Position numbers and translations under genes: made by a program. Of a DNA stretch of 64,000 nt, positions 18,102-26,596 are shown in pieces. Origin of the DNA: Anaerolineales bacterium UBA2181 (lineage in GTDB: Bacteria; Chloroflexota; Anaerolineae; Promineifilales; UBA4811); assembly GCA_002328075.1 (NCBI GenBank), contig DCVT01000062.1, positions 1 through 64,000 on the forward strand, in the 5' to 3' direction. The notes beneath the pieces are model-generated. The model was given only the letters and a program-made list of their open reading frames with translations, made no database searches and had not been told where the DNA came from. Every line of letters starts with the position of its first letter. Position 1 is the stretch's first letter.

Positions 18102-19027
18102 AGGTTGATCCTTTCGCCCTCGCGAGCCGCTCGCAGGGCCACGCCGTGGGCTCCGGCCATCGAGCGATATTGTTCCTCGAGTTTGGCCAACTCGGTGTCC
18201 GACCGGGCCGGGGCGTGGTGAAAGAGGACCAACTCGCGAACCTGGGCCGCGATTGCCATCTCCAGGGCATGGTCTGGCGTGCTGTGGCCATAATGGGGAA
18301 ACTGGGGGTACTCCTGCCGGGTCAGGTGCGAGTCGAAAATAAGCAGGTCCGCGCCGGCCGCCAGGTCGATGGCCGCCTGACGCATCGCCGCCAGCCTTTC
18401 CCGTTCCGCACCGGCAAGTTTGGTGTCTTTGTGCGGTGCCTGGCCAAGATATTCGGAGCCAAAGAGAATCTCGTCAAAAGGGGCCGTGTCGCTGTAATAG
18501 ACCACCGACCGGCCGGCCGTGCTGAGCCGAAAGCCGACACTGTGTCCCGGGTGGTTCAGGTTCACCGTGCCGATTTCAATCTCCCCGATGGACCACCTTG
18601 CACCAGGAACCCGGTTTTCGGGTGCCGGACAGGCAAAGGTCTCAAACTGGATGTCTGCTGCCGGCCGGCCAAACGGGGCGGCCAGGTACCGATGGCAGTT
18701 GGCGTTGAACACCAACTCGCGCAACAGCGACAGGCAGCCAACCGGCACGTGGATGGTCAAGCTGACACCGGCGTGGCGGAGTGGAGCGAAAAAGGGCAGA
18801 CCCTGAATGTGGTCCCAATGCAGGTGGCTCAAGAGCAGGTCATAATGCGCCGGGTTAGGGGCAAGTCGCCGGCCCAGCGGAAAGATGCCGGTGCCGGCGT
18901 CAACGATCACCCGGGTGTCGCCCGCGCAGACCTCTACGCAGGGGGTATTGCCGCCATATCGACAGGTGGCGGGTCCGGGAACCGGGACAGAGCCCCGTAC
19001 GCCCCAACAGATGATTTGCATGGTCAA
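18098..19027 (-). CDS. Metallo-beta-lactamase-fold hydrolase, intact motif
   Basis: A 309-residue MBL-fold hydrolase resembling the class of GVRGSVPVPGP proteins related to phosphodiesterases and RNase Z-like enzymes. The motif HLHWDH is intact (His68, His70, Asp72, His73), with later SHLTRQEYPQFPHYGHS and LFHHAP. It heads a three-gene minus-strand operon: intact copy, degenerate copy, S9 peptidase. Substrate unknown. Confidence 0.8.
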   Translation of the reverse strand: MTMQIICWGVRGSVPVPGPATCRYGGNTPCVEVCAGDTRVIVDAGTGIFPLGRRLAPNPAHYDLLLSHLHWDHIQGLPFFAPLRHAGVSLTIHVPVGCLSLLRELVFNANCHRYLAAPFGRPAADIQFETFACPAPENRVPGARWSIGEIEIGTVNLNHPGHSVGFRLSTAGRSVVYYSDTAPFDEILFGSEYLGQAPHKDTKLAGAERERLAAMRQAAIDLAAGADLLIFDSHLTRQEYPQFPHYGHSTPDHALEMAIAAQVRELVLFHHAPARSDTELAKLEEQYRSMAGAHGVALRAAREGERINL

Positions 19028-19115
19028 GGTTCGCGGCTGCCGGAGGTCAACTGTCCGCCCGACACAGATCGGCGCCTCGAGTGATGTTTGTGATCAACGT
19101 CGGCACGCAACCACT

Positions 19116-19142
19116 ATTGTAGCGTAATCGGATCGGATGCAA
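19116..19142 (-). promoter_or_regulatory. Weak candidate promoter of the metallo-hydrolase operon
   Basis: On the minus strand TTGCAT (19137-19142) and TACAAT (19116-19121) are only 15 bases apart. The -10 is good and the spacing is short. Confidence 0.3.
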
Positions 19143-19175
19143 CAGCAGCACCGCTCCTTGCCCCAGCAGTGGCAC

Positions 19176-21044
19176 CTATTCCTCCGGGCCGATTTCGCCG
19201 GTTGGTCCGGAATCCTCTCGCTCCACGGCCGCCGAGACCCAGGCGTACTTGCGGTGCAGCGCCTTGGGGTAGTATTGATGGAGCACGTCAAAGTCCACTG
19301 TCCGGCCCCACCGGTGATACACGCGCGGATCGATGTACGATTTGAGGCTGGTGCCCAGATTCCAGATCCGGGTATCGGCCGCCAGCCTGTTGCGCGACTC
19401 CACCCGACCAAGAGCCAACCGAGCGCGGCGCAATTTCTCTCGCGCAGCATCCACTCGTCGGCGGGATCTCTCCCGCTTGAGGCGGTAACGGGAGCGCAGG
19501 TTCGGCAGCTCCTTTTCACCGGCCGCCGCCAAATGCTCCTGGGCCTCAGCGTTCAACCGTTCCAGGTCGGCCCGCGCCTCCTCCAGCTGTTGGCGAATCT
19601 GGTCTACGCGCGCGGCAGCCCGTTGACGATTCTCCCGCATAGCTCGTTTGCGATTGGCCCAGTTGGTGCTGACCTGTTTCGTATGGTTGCACAGCTCGGC
19701 CGCCGCCAGGTTCGCCCGCGCGGCCGCCTCTCGCTTGGTGTGCTCCGGATCGCCGGCTATGACTTTGCTGGTTGCCAGGCTCTGCCGGACCGCCTGCGTG
19801 GCGTGATGGGTCCTAAAGACCTTGGCCGAAAGTCCGGGCAACATCTGTGAAAGGTAAGAGTTGACGTTGCGGCTGCTGATATCGGGAAAGATCTGCGGCA
19901 GGTCCCGGGTGGGGTGTTTGCCGTCGGGGTCTGAAGGCCGGGCGTTTTCGATGAGCGCGGCCAGGTTGTCGCGGACGGCGGCTGGCAATTCGATCTTTTT
20001 GTGCCACAAGACCGAATCCTTGCCCAGAAAACGGAATTCGGCCATGCCATTCCTGTCAAGTCTGACGTGCTCCGGCCGGAGCGTGGTCGCGCCCACCGTG
20101 TCGGCTTCGTCCGGGTCCTTTTCGTCTCCCACCCGGAGGCAAAGTGCGTCGATGAGGTAACACGCAGTGGCAACCATCCTGACCTTGGGGTCGGAACTCG
20201 AAAGGTCCTGGCGAAAGCGGGCGCGAATCAGGTCCAGGTTGAGACCCAACTCGGTACCCTGGTCGAATTTGAGCGCCTCTCGCTCCTGTTTGATCGGGGC
20301 GGCGTCGCTGAGCCAGATGTATTTGAGTTTGCCCGAGAGCTTGTCCTCCCATCGTGCCACCCAGAGGCACTCGGGTTCCCAGATGATCTGTGCCCACTCG
20401 CCGGCCGGTCGCGGAGCATCGGGGCTCAGATTCAGGGTCACATCACGCTGCGTGGCTCCCGCTTTCCACCGGCCACGGAGCGGGTGTTCGCCGCGCCCCA
20501 TGAAGATGCTGCTGGGCTCGGTCATGTAGGTGGCTAATTGGACGCGTTCTCCGTTGACGGTGGCGTGACCAAACCGCTCCTGAAGCGCCAGGCGTTGAGC
20601 CTTGCGCTCGGCGGCGGCCGCCGAGCGTTCTTCGCGGGTCAGAGCGGCCTTCGCCGCCCGTTCGGCCGCTACCAGGTCTAGGGCGGGTCCAAAATCGACC
20701 TCATCGGCCAGCAGCGGTGGGTCAATGCCCAGTGCGGCGCTCCAATCACCCATGAAATTGGCGACAAAGACCGTATCCTCCACGTACACGGTGCCGAATT
20801 TGCGGGCCCAGGCCATCGCCATCTCTTCTTGTGCGGGGGTCAACGCGGTCAGCCGATGGCGGATGAGGAGGGCGAGACCCAAGGCCGGGGGCCGAGGCGG
20901 AATCAGGATTCCGTTGTGGATCAGCTGCGTAAGCAAGGTGTAATGAACACTCCAGTTGGCCATTTTGGAAACCAAGGGTACACGATTCCAAGGGACGTGA
21001 CAAGGGGGGCCGCTGTGCGGTGTCCAGGACATCCTATACAGCAC
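19176..21044 (-). CDS. Eukaryote/archaeon-type DNA topoisomerase IB
   Basis: A 622-residue type IB topoisomerase that would relax DNA by a 3'-phosphotyrosine intermediate. Its layout follows human Top1 rather than short bacterial/poxviral enzymes. The core subdomain has IFMGRGEHPLRGRWK and SGKLKYIWLSD. The catalytic domain has LRVGDEKDPDEADTVG (Arg), FLGKDSVLWH (Lys), KVFRTHHATQ (Arg) and ELCNHTKQV (His). A charged coiled-coil linker of about 90 residues follows, then SYIDPRVY with catalytic Tyr570. The start is uncertain: GTG 21044, ATG 21032 or ATG 20963; alignment to the human core begins near the last. No clear ribosome site. Confidence 0.88.
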   Translation of the reverse strand: MLYRMSWTPHSGPPCHVPWNRVPLVSKMANWSVHYTLLTQLIHNGILIPPRPPALGLALLIRHRLTALTPAQEEMAMAWARKFGTVYVEDTVFVANFMGDWSAALGIDPPLLADEVDFGPALDLVAAERAAKAALTREERSAAAAERKAQRLALQERFGHATVNGERVQLATYMTEPSSIFMGRGEHPLRGRWKAGATQRDVTLNLSPDAPRPAGEWAQIIWEPECLWVARWEDKLSGKLKYIWLSDAAPIKQEREALKFDQGTELGLNLDLIRARFRQDLSSSDPKVRMVATACYLIDALCLRVGDEKDPDEADTVGATTLRPEHVRLDRNGMAEFRFLGKDSVLWHKKIELPAAVRDNLAALIENARPSDPDGKHPTRDLPQIFPDISSRNVNSYLSQMLPGLSAKVFRTHHATQAVRQSLATSKVIAGDPEHTKREAAARANLAAAELCNHTKQVSTNWANRKRAMRENRQRAAARVDQIRQQLEEARADLERLNAEAQEHLAAAGEKELPNLRSRYRLKRERSRRRVDAAREKLRRARLALGRVESRNRLAADTRIWNLGTSLKSYIDPRVYHRWGRTVDFDVLHQYYPKALHRKYAWVSAAVEREDSGPTGEIGPEE

Positions 21045-21152
21045 ATGAGGTATGGGTACAGCGTCTACGTCCAGCGTGTGCTGGACCTGGCGGATGTGGC
21101 CGAGAGAGGAGTGCCGGTCCGGCAGCGGACCAGAGTGTTCGGGGCCGATGAT

Positions 21153-22208
21153 CTACCGATCGTGTTCCGGTGCGCCGCCAGGGGTTCCCGGCCGGCCTTG
21201 GTCTCGCAGCGAATCACCACGCCGGCCGTGGCGCGCTGCGACGATTTCCGCCAGGATGCTCAGCGCCAGCTCTTCCGGGGACTGGGCGCCAATATCCAAG
21301 CCGATGGGGCCATGGATCCGCGCCAGGCAGTCCTCTCCCAGGTGAGCCAACCGAGAGAACCGATCGGCGTGGGTCTTGCGGCTTCCGATGGCGCCCAGGT
21401 AATACGCATCGGTCTGCAGCGCAGCCTGCAAGGCGGGTTCGTCGATCTTGGGGTCGTGTGTCAGGACAACCACGGCGCTTCGCCCATCGAGCGCAAGCTC
21501 AGCGAGTGCCTGGTCGGGCCACTCGACCCGAATCTCGTCGGCCTCGGGAAAGCGGTCTCGATCGGCAAATCGTCCGCGGGGGTCAACCACCACAACGCGG
21601 AAACCGAGCATCTGTGCCATCCGGGTCAAGGGCCGAGCGGTGTGGACCGCACCGACGATGACCAGTTGCGGCCGAGGCAGGAACGGCTCAACGAGAACCT
21701 CTATCCCCACATCGATGCCGGCCAACGGGCTTTGCAGGCGTTCCGCAACCGGACCCCGCTCCACGAGGCAGCGGGGCAGGGTCGAGGTATCGAGCACTGC
21801 CTGATGACCCAAGTGCGCTGAGTCGGGGTCAATCACCGTGATCATGGCACACGGTCGGCCGGCCTGCTGCTCGTCCGCCAGGCGTCGCCACAGGATGGGC
21901 TCCGCCGGCTGAATCAGCACGTCGATAATCCCGCCACAGGCCAACCCGACCTCCCAACCCCGCTCGTCGCTGATTCCATAGCGGACTCGCCGTGGGACCC
22001 CGTCGCGCAGGACAGCTTCTGCCTCCTGTATAACCGCGCCCTCCACGCAGCCACCACTGACCGATCCGACCAAATCGCCCCGGTCGGTAACGGCCAGCCG
22101 GGCGCCCAGCGGCCTTGGGGCGCTGCCCATCACCTGGACGACAGTCGCCGCCGCGACCTGCTCACCGGCTGCCAGCCATCGCGCAATCTGAGCAATCGTC
22201 TCGTCCAT
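21153..22208 (-). CDS. xdhC: XdhC/CoxI-family molybdenum-enzyme maturation protein
   Basis: A 351-residue protein with the XdhC N-terminal domain (GSAPRPLGARLAVT, GSVSGGCVEGAV) and the C-terminal Rossmann-type domain (VVDPRGRFADRDRFP, VVLTHDPKIDEPAL, GAIGSRKTHADR). Family members handle the sulfurated molybdenum cofactor for xanthine dehydrogenase-like enzymes. It follows the DtxR-type gene by 17 bases and is probably cotranscribed. No hydroxylase subunits are nearby. A link with the yedF-selD pair is possible, since some molybdenum hydroxylases need labile selenium. Confidence 0.87.
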   Translation of the reverse strand: MDETIAQIARWLAAGEQVAAATVVQVMGSAPRPLGARLAVTDRGDLVGSVSGGCVEGAVIQEAEAVLRDGVPRRVRYGISDERGWEVGLACGGIIDVLIQPAEPILWRRLADEQQAGRPCAMITVIDPDSAHLGHQAVLDTSTLPRCLVERGPVAERLQSPLAGIDVGIEVLVEPFLPRPQLVIVGAVHTARPLTRMAQMLGFRVVVVDPRGRFADRDRFPEADEIRVEWPDQALAELALDGRSAVVVLTHDPKIDEPALQAALQTDAYYLGAIGSRKTHADRFSRLAHLGEDCLARIHGPIGLDIGAQSPEELALSILAEIVAARHGRRGDSLRDQGRPGTPGGAPEHDR

Positions 22209-22225
22209 CTCTGTGGGTTGTCCTG

Positions 22226-22903
22226 TCAGTCCAGCGGTTGCACGTGGACCGCGCGGGCGATGGCCAGACCCAACACCACCAACCGCCCCTCCACCCGCAG
22301 CGTCATGGTCTCGTTGAGGGGGATAACGTCTTCCACCCAGGCCTCCGCTCCGGGCATGATTCCCTGGCTTTCCAGAAAAACCATCGCCTGGGGCTTGTTT
22401 TCCACCGACTCGTGGATTCGCTGGATGATGACCCGCGACCCCTTGGGTGTCTCTGTTAGCGGCACCCAGTCCTTGAGCAACTCCTCGTGCCCGGGAAGCG
22501 GATTCCCGTGGGGGCAGGTCTGTGGTTCGTCCAGGCGGCTGAGAAGGGCGCTCACCGTCTCGCCGGAGATGGTGTGCTCCATTTCGTCAGCCTCCTGGTG
22601 TACCCGTGACCAAGAGATCCCCAACACCCGCGCCAGCAACAACTCGGTCAGCATGTGGCGGCGAATGAGCGAGGTCGCCGCCTTGCGGCCGGACGCCGTG
22701 AGGTGGATCTCTTTGCTGGGGTCCATCACCACCCAGCCGTCGCGGACCATCCGCTTGAGCGTGGCGGTCACGGTGGGGGCAGATACCTCCAGCCACTCGG
22801 CCAGCCGAACACCGATCACGGTTTGACCGTCCCGCTCCAGCGTATAGATCACGCCCAGATAGTCCTCAATGGTTGGGCTCGGTCGCGAACTCTTGCTTTC
22901 CAT
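22226..22903 (-). CDS. DtxR/MntR-family metal-dependent repressor
   Basis: About 225 residues. The N-terminal winged helix has IEDYLGVIYTLE and VSAPTVTATLKRM. The metal-binding and dimerisation helices contain HMLTELLLARVLG and EADEMEHTIS. A C-terminal SH3/FeoA-like domain begins near residue 150. It diverges from feoAB across a promoter carrying a DtxR-like palindrome, so it is probably the iron or manganese sensor that represses feoAB. ATG 22903 is used; GTG 22906 is the adjacent alternative. Confidence 0.87.
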   Translation of the reverse strand: MESKSSRPSPTIEDYLGVIYTLERDGQTVIGVRLAEWLEVSAPTVTATLKRMVRDGWVVMDPSKEIHLTASGRKAATSLIRRHMLTELLLARVLGISWSRVHQEADEMEHTISGETVSALLSRLDEPQTCPHGNPLPGHEELLKDWVPLTETPKGSRVIIQRIHESVENKPQAMVFLESQGIMPGAEAWVEDVIPLNETMTLRVEGRLVVLGLAIARAVHVQPLD

Positions 22904-22914
22904 CACCGCACCGG

Positions 22915-22943
22915 TTGCCAGAACCCTGGAATTAGTGTATACT
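22915..22943 (+). promoter_or_regulatory. feoAB promoter
   Basis: TTGCCA (22915-22920) and TATACT (22938-22943) are 17 bases apart. The -10 box lies inside the palindrome at 22932-22945, so repressor binding would directly cover it. Confidence 0.6.
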
Positions 22944-22945
22944 AA
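22932..22945. promoter_or_regulatory. DtxR-like operator
   Basis: TTAGTGTATACTAA has perfect TTAGT/ACTAA arms. DtxR/IdeR boxes have the same TTAG...CTAA arm pattern. It lies in the divergent region between a DtxR-family gene and feoAB. Binding by that protein is inferred. Confidence 0.6.
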
Positions 22946-23021
22946 CCCTCAGCCTTAGCACACTGTTTATTCTAGCATGTTGCCGGCGGCGGGTCAAGCC
23001 GCCCGAAGTTTGGGAGCGAAT

Positions 23022-23708
23022 ATGGCAGGAACGGATACGGGCGTGATTCTCATCGCTTCCGGTCAGGTGGAACCCGACCTGGCGCGCACGGTGCAGCGCA
23101 TGGGGGGTTATCGATCCGTAGAAATCGGTTTGCTGGGCGCCAACGGCAGCCGGGCGCAGGCAGATGTTCGTCTGGCGGCGGCGCGCGTCGCCGCCAGCGG
23201 CGCGCATCGGGTTCTCTTGATCCCCCTGTTGACCGCGGCGGTCGATGACCGGTTCGAAGCGGCCCTGGACGAGGCGGTCATGGAGCTCCGGGCTGAACAC
23301 CCGGACGTCGAATTCATACCGGTGCGATCTGGCATTCTGCCGGATGAACACGCGCGGCTGCTGGCGGCCGCGCTGGTCCGGGCGGAAGAAGGATCGGCCG
23401 AAGGCTGCACCGTAGGACTGAGCGTATTGTCGGCCGGTCAACAGGCCGTTGTACAGCGCCTTTGTGGCTGCAACGAGTTCATCAGCCAGATGGCGGCGTT
23501 GGGATTCGTGCCAGGTTCGTCGGTGGACGTGGTGCAGAATTACGGCACCGGCCCACTGATCGTGTCGGTGCGCGGTGGGCGGTTGGCGTTGGGCCGGGAG
23601 GAGGCTCGCAAGGTGCGGGTTCGGGTCGCCGGTCAGCCAGCGTACTGCCGCCGCCGATTTGGGCGTCCCTGGCGCCGAGTCATGCGTCGCGGTCGGCGCC
23701 ATGAGTGA
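23022..23708 (+). CDS. feoA: FeoA-domain protein with a CbiX-like N-terminal domain
   Basis: About 228 residues from ATG 23022, which follows GGGAG; ATG 22977 is in frame but has no ribosome site. The last third (LSAGQQAVVQRL to REEARKVRV) is a FeoA/SH3-like domain that normally assists FeoB. The first 120 residues form an alpha/beta fold reminiscent of CbiX/sirohydrochlorin chelatases, but the chelatase His near the first strand is absent (LIASGQ). A fusion of this kind is uncommon in my knowledge. The Arg-rich tail overlaps the feoB start by eight bases. Confidence 0.72.
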   Translation: MAGTDTGVILIASGQVEPDLARTVQRMGGYRSVEIGLLGANGSRAQADVRLAAARVAASGAHRVLLIPLLTAAVDDRFEAALDEAVMELRAEHPDVEFIPVRSGILPDEHARLLAAALVRAEEGSAEGCTVGLSVLSAGQQAVVQRLCGCNEFISQMAALGFVPGSSVDVVQNYGTGPLIVSVRGGRLALGREEARKVRVRVAGQPAYCRRRFGRPWRRVMRRGRRHE

Positions 23709-25701
23709 TCGGGAGCTCTCCATCGCGCTGGCTGGCCAGCCGAACGTGGGAAAGACGACGGTCTTTAACCTGCTGACCGGCATGAACCAGCACGTAGGAA
23801 ACTGGCCCGGCAAGACCATCGAAAAGAAGGAAGGCTCGTTCCGGCGCAATGACACCCGGTATCGCTTGGTAGACCTTCCTGGCACGTTTAGCCTGACCGC
23901 CAACTCGCCAGAAGAACTGATTGCTCGGGAGTACATCATCCTGGAGCGACCGGACGTCGTCGTCGCCGTCATCGGGGCGGCCACGCTGGAGCGCAACCTG
24001 TATCTGGTGGCCGAGCTGCTGCCGCTGCCGACGCCGGTGGTGATCGGCGTCAACATGGTTGACGTGGCCGAGCGTGAGGGAATTCACATCGAGACCGATG
24101 TGCTGCAGGCGGCGGTTGGCGTTCCGGTAGTCCCGATGGTGGCCACCCGGAACCAGGGAGTGGCCGAGTTGCTGGAGGCGGTGGAGGCGGTGGCGACCAA
24201 ACGATTTCCCTATCAACCGCGCCTACCGCAGATTCGGCCAGATCACCTGGCGGTGCTGGAAGAGATGCACCGGCTGATTGAGCCGGCAGTCCCCGAACCC
24301 TATCCGACGCGCTGGGCGGCGCTCAAGGTGCTGGAGGGTGATCGGGAGATGACCCGGCTCGTGCGCGACCGCTTGTCGCCTGAGCAGTGGGAGGCGGTGC
24401 ACCAGATCCTGCTGGCGCACGAGGATGCCGTGGTTGCCGTGGCGAGCGGGCGATACGATTGGATTGGCCGGATGATCCGCGCCGCCATGGTCAAGCCTCG
24501 GGCGGGGCAGGTGACGCTCACTGAGCGGATTGATCGGGTTGCCACCCACCCGCTCTGGGGGATGGCGCTGCTGGTGCTGGTCCTGGTGGCCATCTTTGGC
24601 GTTACTTACACCCTGGGCACGCCGTTGCAGGGCCTGCTGGAGACCGGGGTGGTGCGTCCCCTGGCGAGTTGGTTGGAGACAACTCTGGCCGGCGGTCCGA
24701 CCTGGCTGACGGGTCTCCTGGTGGATGGGGTTCTGGGTGGCGCGGGGATGGTGATCACGTTCTTTCCCATTTTGATGCTCTTTTTCGCCAGCATGGGGTT
24801 GGTGGAGGATGTGGGTTACATGGCGCGGGCGGCTTATGTCACGGATCGATTCATGCACCGGATGGGGCTGCACGGCCGTTCGTTCATGCCCCTGTTCTTG
24901 GGTTTTGGCTGCAATGTGCCGGCGATCATGGGCACCCGGATCATCGAATCGCGTCGACGTCGGTTGTTGACCATCCTGCTGGCGCCGCTGGTTCCATGCA
25001 CTGCGCGCATGGTGGTCATCGCCTTTCTGGCCCCCATCTTTTTCCCGGAACATGCCACCTGGGTTTCCGGTTTTCTCATCGCGCTCAGCCTGCTGGTGAT
25101 GTTCTTGGTCGGCATACTGCTGAACCGGGTTGCTTTTCAGGGTGAGCACATCGCGTTCATCATGGAGTTACCCCTCTATCATCTTCCCAACTGGCGCACC
25201 ATCGGCCTGGCGGTGTGGCACCGCACTCGCGAATTTGTCTCCAAGGCGGGCACCATCATTCTGCTGGTGTCGGTGGTTTTGTGGCTTCTTTCGAGCTATC
25301 CGGGCACGACATTGGAACAGAGCTTCCTGGCCCAGCTGGGGCTGTGGCTGGAGCCGGCCGGTCGGCTGCTGGGCATGAACTGGAAGCTGCTCCTGGCGCT
25401 GCTCACCAGCTTTTTCGCCAAGGAGAACGCTATTGCGACGCTGGGTGTGCTCTATGCACCGGGTGCGGGTGGGTCTGGATTGGCTCAGGCGCTGGCAGCG
25501 GAGGTGTCGGCGGCGTCGGCTCTGGCCTTTATGGTGGCCCAGATGTTGTTTGTTCCCTGCGCCGCCACGGTCGCGGTGGTGCGCCAGGAGACCGGGTCCT
25601 GGCGATGGACGTTGGCCGGAGTCGGCCTGTTGCTGGTCATCTCGCTGTTGGCTGGCGCCATCGTGTACCAGAGCGCTACGCTGGTAGGGTGGGGAAGCTG
25701 A
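23701..25701 (+). CDS. feoB: Ferrous iron transporter FeoB
   Basis: A 666-residue inner-membrane iron transporter. The G domain has G1 GQPNVGKTT, G3 DLPG and G4 NMVD. Two Gate-type membrane regions follow, including PLFLGFGCNVPAIMGTR and SFFAKENAIATLGVLY, with about ten hydrophobic segments. ATG 23701 is used because GQPNVGKTT then lies at the usual distance; upstream in-frame starts would overlap feoA. Part of the feoA-feoB operon. Confidence 0.93.
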   Translation: MSDRELSIALAGQPNVGKTTVFNLLTGMNQHVGNWPGKTIEKKEGSFRRNDTRYRLVDLPGTFSLTANSPEELIAREYIILERPDVVVAVIGAATLERNLYLVAELLPLPTPVVIGVNMVDVAEREGIHIETDVLQAAVGVPVVPMVATRNQGVAELLEAVEAVATKRFPYQPRLPQIRPDHLAVLEEMHRLIEPAVPEPYPTRWAALKVLEGDREMTRLVRDRLSPEQWEAVHQILLAHEDAVVAVASGRYDWIGRMIRAAMVKPRAGQVTLTERIDRVATHPLWGMALLVLVLVAIFGVTYTLGTPLQGLLETGVVRPLASWLETTLAGGPTWLTGLLVDGVLGGAGMVITFFPILMLFFASMGLVEDVGYMARAAYVTDRFMHRMGLHGRSFMPLFLGFGCNVPAIMGTRIIESRRRRLLTILLAPLVPCTARMVVIAFLAPIFFPEHATWVSGFLIALSLLVMFLVGILLNRVAFQGEHIAFIMELPLYHLPNWRTIGLAVWHRTREFVSKAGTIILLVSVVLWLLSSYPGTTLEQSFLAQLGLWLEPAGRLLGMNWKLLLALLTSFFAKENAIATLGVLYAPGAGGSGLAQALAAEVSAASALAFMVAQMLFVPCAATVAVVRQETGSWRWTLAGVGLLLVISLLAGAIVYQSATLVGWGS

Positions 25702-25772
25702 ACCGGGAAAAGCCTTCCACCAAAATGGCGCTCCGTCGTCACACAGAACGATCAAGGAGTCGACCTTAACGC

Positions 25773-26177
25773 ATGGCAACACAACTACCGAGTCCTACGC
25801 TGGTTCCAGAGTATACCCTCAAGCGAATTCCCGGCGGGTGTGAGGATGATTCCAGCACCGTGAGCGTCCAGGTGGACCTGCCGGCCGATATCGCGGCGGT
25901 CTATCCGTACGTCAATGCTCAACTGACCGGATGTGCCTACAACCATGCCGGTCAGACGCTCAGCTGGGCCGAAGGGCGGCACAAGATCGTGCTGCGCTCG
26001 CGGTCGCTGGCCGTCAGCCAGCTGCCGGACTGGGAATCTGCTGCTGCTGCTGCCGGCCGGCTGGTGGAGTTTCTGAACGATGTATGGGCCCAGCGCGCCC
26101 AACTCCAGCCGCGCCTGGAGCCGTGGCCTCAGGCTGCGCCGCTCGCGTTGCTCAAACCACTGAACAACAGACACTAA
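25773..26177 (+). CDS. Small conserved protein downstream of feoB, possibly the N-terminal domain of an Fe-S protein family
   Basis: A 134-residue protein. The central stretch (VDLPADIAAVYPYVNAQL, TGCAYNH, then KIVLRSRSLAVSQLPD) resembles the N-terminal domain of small (Fe-S)-binding proteins I recall from anaerobes. In those, a cysteine-rich CGxCGxxxC tail follows a LLK-LP segment; this protein stops at LLKPLNNRH, just where that tail would begin. It may be a shortened family member linked to iron uptake. No signal peptide or membrane segment. Last gene before the prophage. Confidence 0.5.
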   Translation: MATQLPSPTLVPEYTLKRIPGGCEDDSSTVSVQVDLPADIAAVYPYVNAQLTGCAYNHAGQTLSWAEGRHKIVLRSRSLAVSQLPDWESAAAAAGRLVEFLNDVWAQRAQLQPRLEPWPQAAPLALLKPLNNRH

Positions 26178-26181
26178 CGCA

Positions 26182-26210
26182 TTGACGCCCGGTCGGCCCC
26201 GTGGTAGTAT
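26182..26210 (+). promoter_or_regulatory. Promoter at the left prophage boundary
   Basis: TTGACG (26182-26187) and TAGTAT (26205-26210) are 17 bases apart. A TGGTAG/CTACCA hairpin (26202-26217) overlaps the -10 and start site. It points at the lysis genes but is followed at once by a terminator-like hairpin. Confidence 0.5.
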
Positions 26211-26220
26211 GCTACCAGAT

Positions 26221-26253
26221 GCGGGCAGCAATTCGTTTGCTGCCCGCTTTTCA
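26221..26253 (+). terminator. Strong rho-independent terminator
   Basis: An 11-bp stem (GCGGGCAGCAA with TTGCTGCCCGC) and a short loop are followed by CTTTTCATTCT. It could end the feo operon transcript or attenuate the promoter at 26182-26210. Confidence 0.8.
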
Positions 26254-26279
26254 TTCTAGAAAGGGACCGAGGTGCACAC

Positions 26280-26594
26280 ATGCCGACCGACGTGCTGGAT
26301 CTGCCGAGTGAAGTGGCCGGCCTTGCGATCTCTCTGGCGTTCGTGGTGGGGATCGTCATGGCGCTGGTCGAGTTTTCAAAACAGTTGGGCAACCACGGCC
26401 GGGGGTGCTTGATCCTGGGGATCGTTGCGGGGCTGGTGCTGGGTGCCGGGCTATACGGCGCCGCGTTTGGAGCTCCGCGAACATTTCACGACTGGTTCCT
26501 CCTGGTGATAGTGGCCCTTATCTGTGGCCTGTCACCCTCGGGTAGCTACAATCTGCTGTTTCGCGATCATCAACCTGGCGCTCAAGGGGGCTAG
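26280..26594 (+). CDS. Holin-like small membrane protein
   Basis: A 104-residue protein with three hydrophobic segments (about 14-32, 43-63, 70-88) and short polar ends, the topology of class I holins. It is followed by a coiled-coil membrane protein and, two genes later, an endolysin, so a lysis role is likely. ATG 26280 is preceded by CGAGGTGCAC. The sequence itself matches no holin family I recognise. Confidence 0.6.
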   Translation: MPTDVLDLPSEVAGLAISLAFVVGIVMALVEFSKQLGNHGRGCLILGIVAGLVLGAGLYGAAFGAPRTFHDWFLLVIVALICGLSPSGSYNLLFRDHQPGAQGG

Positions 26595-26596
26595 CC

